A stretch of DNA of 64,000 nucleotides, taken from Blepharisma japonicum. Its lineage: Eukaryota; Ciliophora; Heterotrichea; Heterotrichida; Blepharismidae. The position numbers and the translations under genes are program-made. Under the pieces are notes generated by a model that saw only the letters and a list, made by a program, of their open reading frames with translations, searched no databases and was not told the DNA's origin. The DNA lies in the NCBI GenBank assembly GCA_949751835.1, contig CATKHK010000004.1:558001-622000 (forward strand), given 5' to 3'. Positions 32,624-43,737 of this stretch are shown here, one piece after another (the first letter of the stretch is position 1; the number at the start of each line of letters is the position of its first letter).

Positions 32624-33510
32624 ATTAATTATTGAAAAACAGTAATAATTCCAGTGAAACGGAGGCCATGCCAATTGCTATATATTATAATAGCTATTTA
32701 ACTCTAAAAGTCTATTTATACATGACAAATTAAATGTTTATTTCCTTAAAAGATCATATTATTATCAGAGTTTGTATAGTATAGTTCATAAATTGGTTAC
32801 CATGTATATGCTTATTTGTTGTAATTCCTACTAAATTAATTAAAAGTTAACTCTAATTTTAAGCGCTCCTATTGAGACAAAATTGTAACAGCCACCTCAT
32901 TATATTTAAATTGGTTAAACGCTTTCTTTGTTTGCAATATTCATCTATCATAACATTCAGCAATATTTTCACTTCATTCAGTCTCAGTTTTCATTTGTTA
33001 AAGAAAAAATCTATGAAATTCTTTCTCAACTATTTGCAAAAAATAAATATTTCTAAGGACAGTTAATTAGTAATCTTAATTTATTTTCAATCAATTTAGA
33101 CTGGTCTTCTATAGCATCGATATTGTTAACTTTAATTAGACCACTCAAAATGTAATATGAGGACTAAGTGCTTTATAGAAAATATATATGAGAATTTCAA
33201 CTTATAAAATAATAATTTCATTTCAAAAAAACCTTACGATCAAGAATATATTAAAGTTAGATAGTAATGCCTTTAAATAGATAAAGAAACTTATAGTCAA
33301 ATCATTAATATTGATTTGAATAATTATTGTTCAATCTAAAATGGAAATATAACTTGAAAAATTAAAACAAAAAATGGAAATTCAATCAAATTATTTTTAC
33401 AAGAAAATTTATTATGAATCAAATAATTAATATTTTCCAATTTGCTATTAGCAGCTTGCAAATATTCTTCAATATTAAAGTATTTATAAACAGTCTTCAC
33501 TTTGGAAGAT
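32624..33510. other. Long intergenic region between the RING-H2 pair
   Basis: About 890 bp, AT-rich. A frame reaching from the end of the second RING-H2 gene to 33336 is open for over 70 codons in another phase, but it overlaps that gene's 3' end and has no ATG; not called. Confidence 0.45.
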
Positions 33511-34188
33511 TTAAATGGCTGAGATATTCTGAATTTCACGCACTCTTGGGATCTTATGCCCCACAGCATAAAATTTAAATTTTTTATTACAATTTGGACA
33601 TCTTAACTCTTTTGAATGATTGATTCATGAATCAAAACATGCGACATGAAATATATGACCACAAACTGTTTTTCGAATAGGCTGATTATCATTAAAGGAA
33701 TCGAAGCAGATTGTGCAAATGGAATTTTCCTTTATGCTCAATTCACAAGGCAAATATTTCTTTGATATATTTTTCTCCACTAACTCTTCATTCAAAGCAG
33801 TGTCAACAAGAAAGCTATTTGATGTATTTAAGGTATCCATAATGATTGAGTGATTCGTGTTTCTCATTGACTGCATTATTATTCTAGAATTTCTTTTGGA
33901 AAATAATTTATAAAATTTGAATATAAGAATGCAGCAAACTCTAATTGAAAATTACACTAAAAGCATTGTTCCACCTATTGTAAACCCAATGATCATTGCA
34001 TCTTTAAAAGAAAAATGATAACAGTCACCATGGTCATAATTACATCCACAAGTGTCACATTCTGAGTCGCATTTATTGTTTCCAAGCTGAGCGTCACATG
34101 TGCATTTTTCATTGCAAGATTCATCATCATTTGATTCGCTGGCAATAGCTGTCAAGCATAAAATTAAAATAAATAAACATAACTTCAT
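33511..34188 (-). CDS. Membrane RING-H2 finger protein with LNR-like ectodomain (second of a pair)
   Basis: 220 aa in two exons, join(33511..33940, 33956..34188). Signal peptide (MKLCLFILILCLTAIAS), Cys-rich ectodomain with NKCDSECDTCGCNYDHGDC, which resembles a Lin-12/Notch repeat, one membrane helix, then RING-H2: CTICFDSF, CGHIFHVACFDSWI and CPNC, with TGA for the Trp (33625-33627). Same order and same intron position as its neighbour at 32035, so the two are old tandem paralogues; their ectodomains have diverged. The C-terminal 20 residues are less certain because another frame runs further. Confidence 0.84.
33941..33955 (-). other. 15-nt intron (RING-H2 gene 2)
   Basis: GTAATTTTCAATTAG. 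Phase 2, in the membrane helix, as in the paralogue. A at position 10. Confidence 0.88.
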
Positions 34189-34458
34189 TTTAATTATTTA
34201 TGAAAATCAGTTTTACTCAGTATAAAATCATTTTTGCACATTTTCATGTCCTTTTAACTACATAAAATTATATCATGAGAATAAGAAATACATAATATCT
34301 AATCAGTCTTAAAAATTATAATAAAATATTTAAATATATACATCAAGATTTATTTTGGCTTAATCTCATTATTTTCTTATATATCTATTTTCTGCAGAAT
34401 AAAATTTTCCAACTATTTGTTTCTCAATAATAATCTAAATTTAAGAAACTCAAATTAA

Positions 34459-36375
34459 ATGGAAAAGGAAAGCAGACTTTATGTTTGGAAGGTAAAATAA
34501 AAGCAGCTCTTTTTACTTCCAGAAGAACCTGAAGAGTTTTCAATTACTTGTTCATTTGACCAGATAAACCAGCGAGTTATTCGTTCAGATTCAGAGAGAA
34601 CAAGGATAAAATTGATGACTAAAAAGGAAAAATTTTTAATAGAGCTTTTATTAACTTTTTACTGCAAAAGAGAGCATATAACTTATAAGCAAGGTTTAAA
34701 CGAAGTCTTAGCCCCATTCTTATTGTTTTTTAGGGATGGATTGAGTCTATGCAAAGTTTTTTTGTATTTCAGTAATTTCATCAAAAACTACTTACCATTG
34801 ATGTTTGTAGATAAAGAATTCAAAGCTCTGGAAACCCAATTTATCTTATATAGACTACTGTTAAGATATTACGACCCTGAGCTCAGCTCTTTTCTCAATT
34901 ATTATAAGATAGGACCAGAACTATATGCAACTCCTTGGTTTTTAACTCTCCTTGCGAGTAAAATCAGTGATATTGAGGTTCAATATTCCTTATGGGAAAG
35001 CTACATGACAGAAAATGATAAACTTTACATCCTCTTTATTGCAATTGCCATTATTGTAAAGCACCGAAATCTTATACTACAAACCGATTTGTCTGATTTA
35101 GCTCAAATCTTATCAGAGATTACTATCCATACACAAGCTGAGTTATCTGAAATTTTAACAAGAGCGAATGAGCTTAAGCGAAATCTGCCTTACTCTTTGT
35201 ATATAAGCTTATATAGATCTGACTACAACAACCCTAAAGACATTGAAAATCAATTAATAAAGATTGAAAAACAATTTTGCTTAACTATTCTCCCTAGAGA
35301 AATAATTCAAAGATGCTACCCATTATCTTCTCTTTGTGCTTGCTCTGGAGGCACTTGCAAGTGGTGCCAAAATTCTCGAAATCAAGTGCCTCTTATTATT
35401 CTGGACTGCAGGACTGAGGTAGAAAGAGAAAATGGACTTTTACCCAATACACTAATTTTGGATCCTAAAGCTTATAATGATGTAAAAACATTATTAGCTG
35501 TCCCTGATCAGTATGAGGATTTAAAGCAAGTTTTTCACATTACACTATTAGGAAGTAAAGAATTTAAACATACTGATTTTGACCTACGAGGCGATGATTC
35601 AAGCGATATTGACGTCGTTCAAAATATGATAGAGAATTTGTATTTGGCGTTTTTAAAGAAATCTTTTCCATTCGTAAGTGTGGTTGAAGGAGGGTTTTTG
35701 GGATGCCATCAGCTGATTTCTAAGCTTAATCTTGAGCTTGATCGGCACAATCCAGATTATTGTTTAGGGTGTAATCCTGATGGACCAAAAGTTTCGAAAG
35801 TCCTCAAACGAAGAATAAATAGTCTCAGGAGAAGTTTTATAGGAAAAGTAAAAACAGCCCTCTCAGCTGCTGGAAGCGCATTTAGGTCATTAGCTCCAAA
35901 AACATTTGACAGCACAACAATCTCAGAGTTAACCAAAGAAGAGCCTACAAAACAAAATATTTTGCCGTCAAACTTCATATACAAAAAAGAATTAGATGAA
36001 TGAAAGCAAGATCCAAGAGTCTCTTTTTTTATGTGCAGAAAATTCGATCGATCTACTAATAAAATGCATTTGCAAGAGTGTGTGATGATTGTGACGAGAA
36101 CACGAGTGATCATATCTACACTATTTGATGACTCTTCACAAAATTCATCAGATACACCTGTCAGTGATTTAGTGGAACAAGCAAAAATTCGGGATCTTGT
36201 TAAAATCACTTCAAAAAGAAATTCTTCAAGCACTTTGACGTTTTATTTTAAGACCTCGGAGGAGTTTTGTTTTAGTTATACGTTTAAAGACACAACTGAT
36301 GCAAAGGCATGCTTAGCGCAGGTAAGCTCATATTTCAATTTGCTAAGGTCACAAAGCCTTACTAGTTCGCTTTAG
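34459..36375 (+). CDS. TBC1D23: TBC-domain/rhodanese protein, TBC1D23-like
   Basis: 633 aa in two exons, join(34459..34491, 34507..36375). Exon 1 is 33 nt. TBC domain at about residues 30-230, then a rhodanese-like domain with a DCRTEVERENGLLP active-site loop region, VVEGGFLGCHQL (family SIASGGFMALQQ), and a C-terminal PH-like part (RVIISTLFDD...LVKITSKRNSSSTLTFYF), the same domain order as TBC1D23. TBC1D23 bridges golgin-captured vesicles at the trans-Golgi. The TBC finger motifs IRSDSER (IxxDxxR) and YKQG (YxQG) are both present. TGA at 36001-36003 is Trp. Ends on TAG. Confidence 0.84.
34492..34506 (+). other. 15-nt intron (TBC1D23-like gene)
   Basis: GTAAAATAAAAGCAG, 33 nt after the ATG, with in-frame TAA. 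A at position 10. Confidence 0.85.
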
Positions 36376-36795
36376 CCATATGTAAATCATAATCCATAAA
36401 TAATTTTAATTTGAAAAAAAACCTAATATAAATAATAATAATTCAAAAAAATAATTTAATTCAACTCAGACGATTCAGCTGAAAAAATTTTGGAAATCCT
36501 TCGTAGTAAACCATCATAAAAATCATAAATAGCTTTTTTTTTGTTTTATATTGATATTTTTATATTTGAAATAGGAAAAGACATCAAAAAGCCTTTAACC
36601 ATTGCTACTTTGGCTATTTAATCCCAAGCTGGAAATTTTTTTCATATCATTATTGATAATTATCAAATATATAATACACTCAAAAAATAGTTACAGATTC
36701 ATATCTTTGTACTATTAATTGCATACAATTATATTGAATTTTACTTTCAGAGCTCCTAACTGATAGCTATTCATTTATATAGGCATAATTTATCT
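36376..36795. other. AT-rich intergenic region
   Basis: About 420 bp between the 3' ends of the convergent TBC1D23-like and actin genes. Nothing seen. Confidence 0.5.
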
Positions 36796-37920
36796 TTAAT
36801 AACATTTTTTATGAATAATTTGAGACCCTGATTCTTCGTATTCAGATTTTGTAATCCACATTAAATTAAATGTAGACAATGAAGCCAATATAGATCCTCC
36901 AATTCATGCAGATGTTAATCTTTCTGGAGGAGCGAAGACCTTAATTTTCTCAGGATTCTCTGAAAGTGATGAAATTTCTTGAGTGAATCTATCTGGAAGT
37001 CCATTAAAAAGAGTATTCCCCCCACATACCATAATATTTTGATACATTTCATCTCTAATCTCTTCATCGCTTTTTAAAATTGCTTTATGCGCAATTAAAT
37101 GAATTCCGTTTTTATCTATATTAATCAATGATGGGTTGAAGACTGCTTCTGGACAAATTATACGCTCGCTGCTTATTGAAATCGAAGACCCATCTGGCAT
37201 TGTATAGCTAATCCCTGGGGTTGATTCAAATACTTTGAGTTCTTCACTATAATTTGATGAAACATAACAAATTCTCTCTTTGATATCTCTTGCAAATTCT
37301 TTTTCTGCTGAAGTGTTCAGGTTATAGCCTTTTTTTCTAAGCAAATTTACAAAAAGTTCAGTAACATCTTTACCTCCAAAATTTACAGTTTTAATTGCAT
37401 ATGGTAAGACGTATCCTTCATATATTGGAACTGCACTTGTTATACTATCTCCAGAATCAACAACCAAGCCAGTTATTTTGCCGCTTGAATACAATGATAA
37501 TGCAGGCTGAGACGCCAAATAAAAAGCAGGGATACTAAAAACCTCGAAAATTATTTGTGTCATTTTTTCTCTCACATTTTGAGGATTTAGCGCAATCTCA
37601 GTCATCAATAAAGGATGCAGATCAGGCGCAACCCTCAATTCATTATAAAATGTATGATGCCAAATCTTTTCCATGTCGTCTCAATCAGTAATAATCCCTC
37701 TTTTTATCGGTGATTTCAAGCTTAAAATATCACATTTTTGCCTTGCTTCTTCACCTGCAAAGGAATCCTTTTGATCAATCCCAATCTGCATCCCAGGCAT
37801 CCTTGTTCTCCCTACAACTGAAGGGAAAATTGATCTTGGCATATCATCTCCAGCAAACCCTGCTTTACAAATTCCAGACCCGTTATCTATTACAAGCCCA
37901 TGCACATCTTCTCCTTCCAT
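36796..37920 (-). CDS. Divergent actin
   Basis: 374 aa, full actin length. Conserved: [38 protein letters not shown], the DSGD phosphate loop, [15 protein letters not shown] and the C-terminal [17 protein letters not shown]. Trp in TDWDDME (TGA 37681-37683) and in AWIGG (TGA 36904-36906) supports the code. It departs from conventional actin in the D-loop region, in the GGNTLF segment (usually GGTTMY), and in most of subdomain 4. Actin family member with likely ATP binding; it may be a conventional ciliate actin, which are divergent, or an actin-like isoform. Confidence 0.92.
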
Positions 37921-37955
37921 AATTATTCATTTTTACTATTATGTGAATAAATTTA

Positions 37956-38624
37956 TTATATCTCTCTTTCTTCAGGTTCTTCATCTTCAGGCCAATAAGA
38001 ATCAAGGCTAGCTGACTCTGGGTCTGGAGGTTTTAAGGTCTCTAATGTCAAATAATGGATTTCTTCTAACATTTCTTTATGAGAAGCATTTATTTCTTCT
38101 TCAAATTCCTTATGTGTATTTTCTATTTCTTTAAGTTCTTGCAAAACCTTGTTGATTTCTGGGACCAAATTGATCGAGCTTTCTATGTTCATTGAAGATA
38201 AATTATTTGGCTTGATAGAAGCCTTGATAGCTGAGAGCTCTTTTTCTATAGCTTTATTTCGCTCATCCAGGAATTTTATTACAGCTTCTTGTGTTTTTTT
38301 GTCTACGACTTTACTTGAGTGGGTAATATATGACACTGATTTTGGAGTGTGAAAGAGTTTCCAGAAAACCCATAGTAATATGATATAGAATGTGATTATG
38401 TTGCATAGCTCATGGCTTCTGAGACATGCTATAAGTCATAAAATTCAGTTTTCGGTAAAGAGAGCGAATCTTATCATTCAATCAATAAAGAAAAAATCGG
38501 CAGATGGTTTGTATGAGTCAGAAAGCTTAGCTTTTGGCTTATGGCTTGAGGCAAGGGTTTCTTCAGAAGAGGGATCAAGAGCTAATAGAATAACAATCAG
38601 CAATATCCAAATGAGCTTTGACAT
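37956..38624 (-). CDS. Membrane protein with coiled coil
   Basis: 222 aa, built with four TGA=Trp codons; the longest standard-code piece covers only the second half. It opens with a hydrophobic signal-type helix (MSKLIWILLIVILLA), then a polar stretch, a Trp-rich hydrophobic span (FFIDWMIRFALFTENWILWLIA) and a second span (FYIILLWVFW). A Lys/Glu coiled coil (about 110-200) and an acidic end follow. No family recognised. It is 35 bp upstream of the actin gene on the same strand, with separate promoters expected. Confidence 0.75.
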
Positions 38625-39252
38625 ATTTTAATTATGTACACATCATCTCAAAAATGTAATTGTGTAAAATAAATGACTTGAAAAAATTTATTATGTTTAC
38701 AAATGGGCCTAATTTGTACTGTAAAAATTTTATTAGCGTTTTAAACTGCCATTATATTAGAGAATCATATTGAATAGACTTTCAAATTTGTGTTTATAAA
38801 TTCCAAAGAAATAATGCTTAGGTCATCAATGCTTAAAATTCTTCTCTTCTTTATAAGCAGAAACTTGCTTATAAAACGCTATAATGATTTGGAATGTGGA
38901 AACTTTGCCCATTTTTTACTAAAAAGTTTTGATTAATTTATAATTTATTGTAAAATAAAATTTGAATTCTAAACTAAACTTACTATCAGACATAAATAGA
39001 GGTAATCACAGCTATTCACCTTTTTTACAATCTAAAATTAATTTATTGTGTATTAGAATACAGTTTTGAGCTTTTTATAGACCTTTGCGTATATTGCGTT
39101 TATATGATTTAAATAAGCACCAATAATAGCGCATTTTTCTAATACTAATTATAGCAATTCAATGTATTTCAAATAAAATCTCCGCCATATTGGTTTTTAA
39201 AAAATGTAACAGCTTTGAAAATACTGAAATGCTCGGACACAAAGATGTTATA
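38625..39252. other. Intergenic region
   Basis: About 630 bp between divergent genes; AT-rich, upstream flanks of both. No coding frame or repeat of note. Confidence 0.5.
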
Positions 39253-39624
39253 ATGAAAAAAATTATTCTCCTTTTGTTTATTGTGTCATTTATGCAAGCG
39301 TACTCTGTCCCACCTTTCAATAATGAAATAAAAGAGTGCGAGTCTAATATAGAATGCCCAGTTCTTGATTGCTTCACATACCCATGTGATATGTTCGTGT
39401 GTGAAAACAATCGGTGCGTGCTGAAAAAGCCTGAAGAAGTTTGTGTCGTAGGAGGATGCTCAGGCCAATTATGTATCAGCATTTATGAAGATGGAATCAC
39501 CACATGTGAATGGAAACCAGAGTATGGGTGCTATATGGAATATGGAAACTGCGCCTTGATTGATGGAAAATGTCAATGGGAGCCTACTGATGAGCTCAAG
39601 GCCTGTATTGGCAATAGAAGGTAA
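39253..39624 (+). CDS. Secreted eight-cysteine-cluster protein
   Basis: 123 aa. Start at the ATG giving a signal peptide (MKKIILLLFIVSFMQAYS); an in-frame alternative upstream lacks one. The first half holds Cys pairs of its own (CESNIECPVLDC, PCDMFVC). The second half is CVVGGCSGQLC...TTCEW.PEYGCY..YGNC...GKCQW.PTDELKAC, exactly eight Cys in the spacing of the eight-cysteine-cluster domain known mainly from bacterial secreted proteins. No membrane anchor. Extracellular or stored in secretory organelles; function unknown. Confidence 0.78.
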   Translation: MKKIILLLFIVSFMQAYSVPPFNNEIKECESNIECPVLDCFTYPCDMFVCENNRCVLKKPEEVCVVGGCSGQLCISIYEDGITTCEWKPEYGCYMEYGNCALIDGKCQWEPTDELKACIGNRR

Positions 39625-40895
39625 GCTATGGCAATAGAAGCTAAGCTATATGGTAATAACTCTCTTTAAATAAATCGGCCTTATTGATAACTTTAGTTTA
39701 GGTTAAAATTAGCATTCTATATATTTGAATAGTAATAACCAATTAAGGCAAATAAAGAATGGTATGCTATCGGGATGTATTATGGTAGCTTAGTATATTG
39801 GGGAAATCAAAATGGAGAAAGATTGGGGAAATCAGTCATTAGCAAATAAAAAAATTAAATGGCCTGATTCTTATTAAGATTGGCTAATTCAGCACTATGT
39901 AGAAATAGTGATCTAATTCCATTCTACATAAATCAAAAATTTTCATATGCTTTTAAAACTTTTTTATGCTATTATTTAAAGGAAACAATTAATATAATGC
40001 ATTAGCGTTATTTTGTGAGGGTCTCTCCTTTTGGGATATTTTCTCACGTGTGAAACTCAAATTCCACATGTGGAGCCACGCAAGTGTGTAAATTCGACAT
40101 ATGTTATTTAGTTTACACAGAGGGAAAATGTTCCTACTTGTGGACTATCAAAAATTATGCATTCATAATATTAATTTTATTAACTCCCCAATCCTTGGAT
40201 ATACATAAAAAATATTTTTCGGCTTTATATCTCTATGTGCGTACTCAGAAGTTTTCATATTTGAAAATTCCTCTATAAGGTATCCAAAATGGGTTGATAG
40301 CTCAGTTTCAGATCATGTCTTTCCAGTGTCTCTATTTTTAAGATTTCTTTTTCAAATTGCCGCACTTAAGATATTCTAATATTATACAAAGGACAGGGGC
40401 TTGCATTTCATTACTCAGCAGCAGCTATAAATTTAGAAATTGAGGGATAATTTAATATATAAATTACTGCTTCTTCTCTGACACTGCCCATTTTATAGCA
40501 AACACACCTCTATATTTTTTAAATATTTTTCTGACTTGAATAAAGAATAATATTTACTATAAATATTAAATTTAATTTTAATTATATTTCAATAGTTTAA
40601 AATACCTTTTAGTGTCGATCATTGGATTTTTTTATGTATTTACTATATTAATTTTTTCAATTTATAATATTTAAAATTCAAAAATTTATATAAGTAAAGA
40701 AAAAAAGTTATTAAATGTGAAAACAGTAAGCAATTTGCATAATCTCGATTGCAAGATATTTTTTTAATAGCAATTTGCTTTTCAGGCATATTTCTAAATC
40801 TACCAAGGCAAATTTCAACTTGCAGATCTACCTTGTAAAGTGTTTCCAATCTAAACTCTATGCTGCATTAAATCCATCATAATAGTTTAAGAAAT
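39625..40895. other. Long intergenic region with a possible lost exon
   Basis: About 1270 bp. Near 39748-39849 a frame of 33 codons with two TGG Trp is preceded by a perfect 16-nt intron pattern GTAATAACCAATTAAG (A at 10), but no start exon can be found. Further on lies the palindrome CCACATGTGG (about 40062). Short ORFs at 40084 (+) and 40643 (-) are not supported. Confidence 0.4.
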
Positions 40896-41804
40896 CTATA
40901 ATAATTTAAAATTATTATCTTGCTTGCTTGGCAACTCCACTGAAACACTCGAAAAACTTAGTCTTTCTCCACTTTCTTCTTTAAATTTAATCCCACTCCG
41001 GGGACTGACTGGCTCTTCACTATTGCATTTAACTGGAATTTCCATTTTCTTTTTGACAATTAAGCGGTCAATTAAAGAATTTGGGTTGCTCAAGGTGCTT
41101 AGGTCTTGCATTTCTTTGTTCATAAGAGACTTTATTCTATTTTTAATAGCACTTTCCGTTCTCGTAGCTATTCCTTTAGCAATCAAACTTCAGTGGTTTC
41201 CATGCTCCTTATGGAGCTCCAGAAGCTTTAAATCTTCATTTTGGCTTCAATCCCCTCTATTAATATTCGGATTCAAATGATTATTTCATCTTTCTTTGCA
41301 CTGCTTACCTGTCCTTATTTTTATATTTTTGTGTATTTTTGTGTTTAATTCATTAGCTACCAACCCCCATTTTACTGTCTTCGTAAGAAGCATTTGCTTT
41401 AAAAGCTCATCCTCAGCATCTGACCATATCCCTGACCTCAGCGTTCCACTTGTCCTGATTTCATAAATTTTAGCTTGGCATTGTTCAGGAGTTTTATCTG
41501 TAAATTTAGCAATTTCTAAAAAGTCAAGATGGGTTAAGTCTTCAAGTTTCTTATCATTTTTTTCACAATATTCTTGAGCTATGACATATAGTTTTTCTAT
41601 TTGTTCGCGCTTTCAGGTTCGCTTGTACTTAGATTTTGGCTCAGTCAGAATTTGATTTTGTGGTTGGGGAGGTTGAGGATGTGTGAGTGCTGGAGCTGAA
41701 AAAGGATGAGCGTAAACTGGAATGAAGGACATTAGCAAGTTGCAGTTCATTGGAGCATAATTTACTCCTGGGATGATGTACTTAAAACCTTGCTGTGGAT
41801 TCAT
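40896..41804 (-). CDS. Myb-domain DNA-binding protein
   Basis: 302 aa. Pro/Gln-rich start, then three SANT/Myb-like units: a weak one (WKREQIEKL...IAKFTDKTPEQC), then SGIWSDAEDELL...RTGKQCKERWNNHLNP and RGDWSQNEDLKLLELHKEHGNHWSLIAKGI with TESAIKNRIKSL. Three of the tryptophans in the last two units are TGA codons at exactly the Myb core positions. The R2R3 region matches c-Myb-type factors, so sequence-specific nuclear DNA binding is expected. ATG at 41802-41804; the TTG frame upstream is not used. Confidence 0.88.
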
Positions 41805-42449
41805 TTTATAAGAGATCAAATTAATGCTGCGAAAGATTGGCTTATAATTGCTATTAAATTGATATATAAAATATTGATTATGAAGATTAAAATATTATCA
41901 GAGAGAAAATTAAATACAATAGGATGCATATTTTATTCACCAGCTGAATTTTACATATTTGCTTGCATGCGTGAAATTTCAACGTAAAATGTGAAAAGAA
42001 ATTGTGATTAACAATCAATATAAAATTTTGCTGATTTAACAAAATTCTTCAGCTATCAAAATTTTGTTTAAATATATTAAAAAGTACAGGTAAGACAAAG
42101 AGAAATTAATGAAAAATTGATTTGGAGTATTTTTAAAACGTACTCTAATAATAAATCTTTTAAGAAATATATGATTGGCTACTCACTTCCAATTAATTTT
42201 AGCTCAAGATTTATGTTTAAGAGATAGTAATTATTTGATCGATCTTGCTATAATTAATGATAATTTTACTTCTTCAGCATTTAAATTAATAATTAAAATG
42301 AAAATAGCTCTAAACATTTAAAACTACTTATTAAGACTATTAAGTTTAATAAAATAAACTTTTCATTATTAAATCAAAGTTTCTTAAATTTTAATTAAAT
42401 TATTGCATTTCAATTAAAAATTATTTATCAAGATATTGATAAACATAAT
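41805..42449. other. AT-rich intergenic region
   Basis: About 645 bp between divergent genes, upstream flank of both. Nothing recognised. Confidence 0.5.
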
Positions 42450-43712
42450 ATGGCAGTACCTATTACGAATTGTGATGAAAAGTTCCAGACTATTATTGAT
42501 AGACTTCAATCAAAGCCTCCACAATGAATTGAATCACTCTCCAGCCGAAATATTGAACTCAAGCCAAAACTTAAAAAATATTCGCTGCCTTTTCTTTCAC
42601 AAATAAGCAGCAATTTTACCTCATCAAAAATCAATCCTATAGTATGCGAAACAGAAAGATATAGTATAGAGAAATTGACCAAAGAAAAACGGTTCTTAAA
42701 GCGAGTCCTTATGCCTTCTCCAAATCCTCCTCTAATTTACAATAAAATCAATAGCCAAAAATTATATCCACCTACAAATAATCGTCATGTTGTATTAGAA
42801 TCAATAAATTTAGTTGGAAAAATAAACAGCAGCAGCAATATTCTTGAGAAAAATAGCAAAAATATTTCAAAACTAAAAACAAAAAGCCAAAGTTTAACAA
42901 ATATTTTTAAATCTAAAGAAAGCATAGGAACAATGGCTCTAGAAAAAGACGAAAAAATACAGAATGATGAGAACCAAAAGCTAAAATTTAATAAAAAAGG
43001 ATATTTTACTGATAGAATTCAAGAAAATTTACAGCAAAACCAGCTACCAGGATTTTCTACAGAAAGAAAGAAAAATATTACTTTTCACGTAAGATCTCAA
43101 AGCGACACCAAAGCAGTGAACTTAGATAAAGGTTTTATGCTTTACAATAAACTTTATAACGGCAATTTTTCACAATCAAAAGAGCCATCTCCAAATCAAA
43201 GTCCTCCAATAATTAGAATACAGGTTGAGAAAAATTCTTCTATGCCAAGCATCCAATGCAAAAAAAATGTTAATGTATCGTTTAATCTGTCAGCAAATAG
43301 CTCGGTTTCTTATTCGACTATTAATAAGGATGAGCCAATGCTGACCCGCCAAAATTCAGATTGCTCCAATACAGCTGAACCTTTATTAATAAATCACAAC
43401 CAAGATATAAGTGGAATTGAAAAACTATTGCAGAGGAAAAAGCCAATTTTAAAGACTCCACTTCCTCAAGAACAGCCTAAAGATAGCATTGAAAAACTAA
43501 AAAAAGACCTTCACCTTAATTTTGATGATATCAATATAATGGATCTTAGCTCGATTAGCAGTATACCAAACAAACAAACTCCAGAAAGCATTGAAAAAAT
43601 CATTATAAAAAACTTACCGAAATCTCCATTTGGACGGCACGATAGCTATAATGAATATAAAGACTTCAAAACCCATTTTCTGCCAAATAATGAGAGAAAA
43701 TTATCAATGTAA
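42450..43712 (+). CDS. Disordered Ser/Lys/Asn-rich protein
   Basis: 420 aa once TGA (42525-42527, PPQWIES) is read as Trp, adding 75 residues to the standard-code frame. Low-complexity and Ser/Asn/Lys-rich throughout, with many SP and KSP-like sites (SPNQSPP, PSPNPP, LPKSPFGRH), fitting a phosphorylated scaffold. Two similar SIEKLxK and SIEKIIIK segments occur near 350 and 390. No folded domain recognised. Stops 26 bp before the 3' end of SF-assemblin on the other strand. Confidence 0.78.
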
Positions 43713-43737
43713 TTATAAATTCACATTTTTCTTAAAA

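Noticed and set aside
33336-33569. Minus-strand frame overlapping the end of RING-H2 gene 2
   Set aside because: Different phase from the RING frame, no ATG and no intron pattern linking the two.
40055-40080. Palindrome CCACATGTGG
   Set aside because: Single 10-bp palindrome; expected by chance and with no gene start nearby.
40084-40278. 64-codon plus-strand ORF
   Set aside because: Composition fits AT-rich noise; no domain.
40643-40849. 68-codon minus-strand ORF
   Set aside because: Starts only at TTG; no intron joins it to an ATG.
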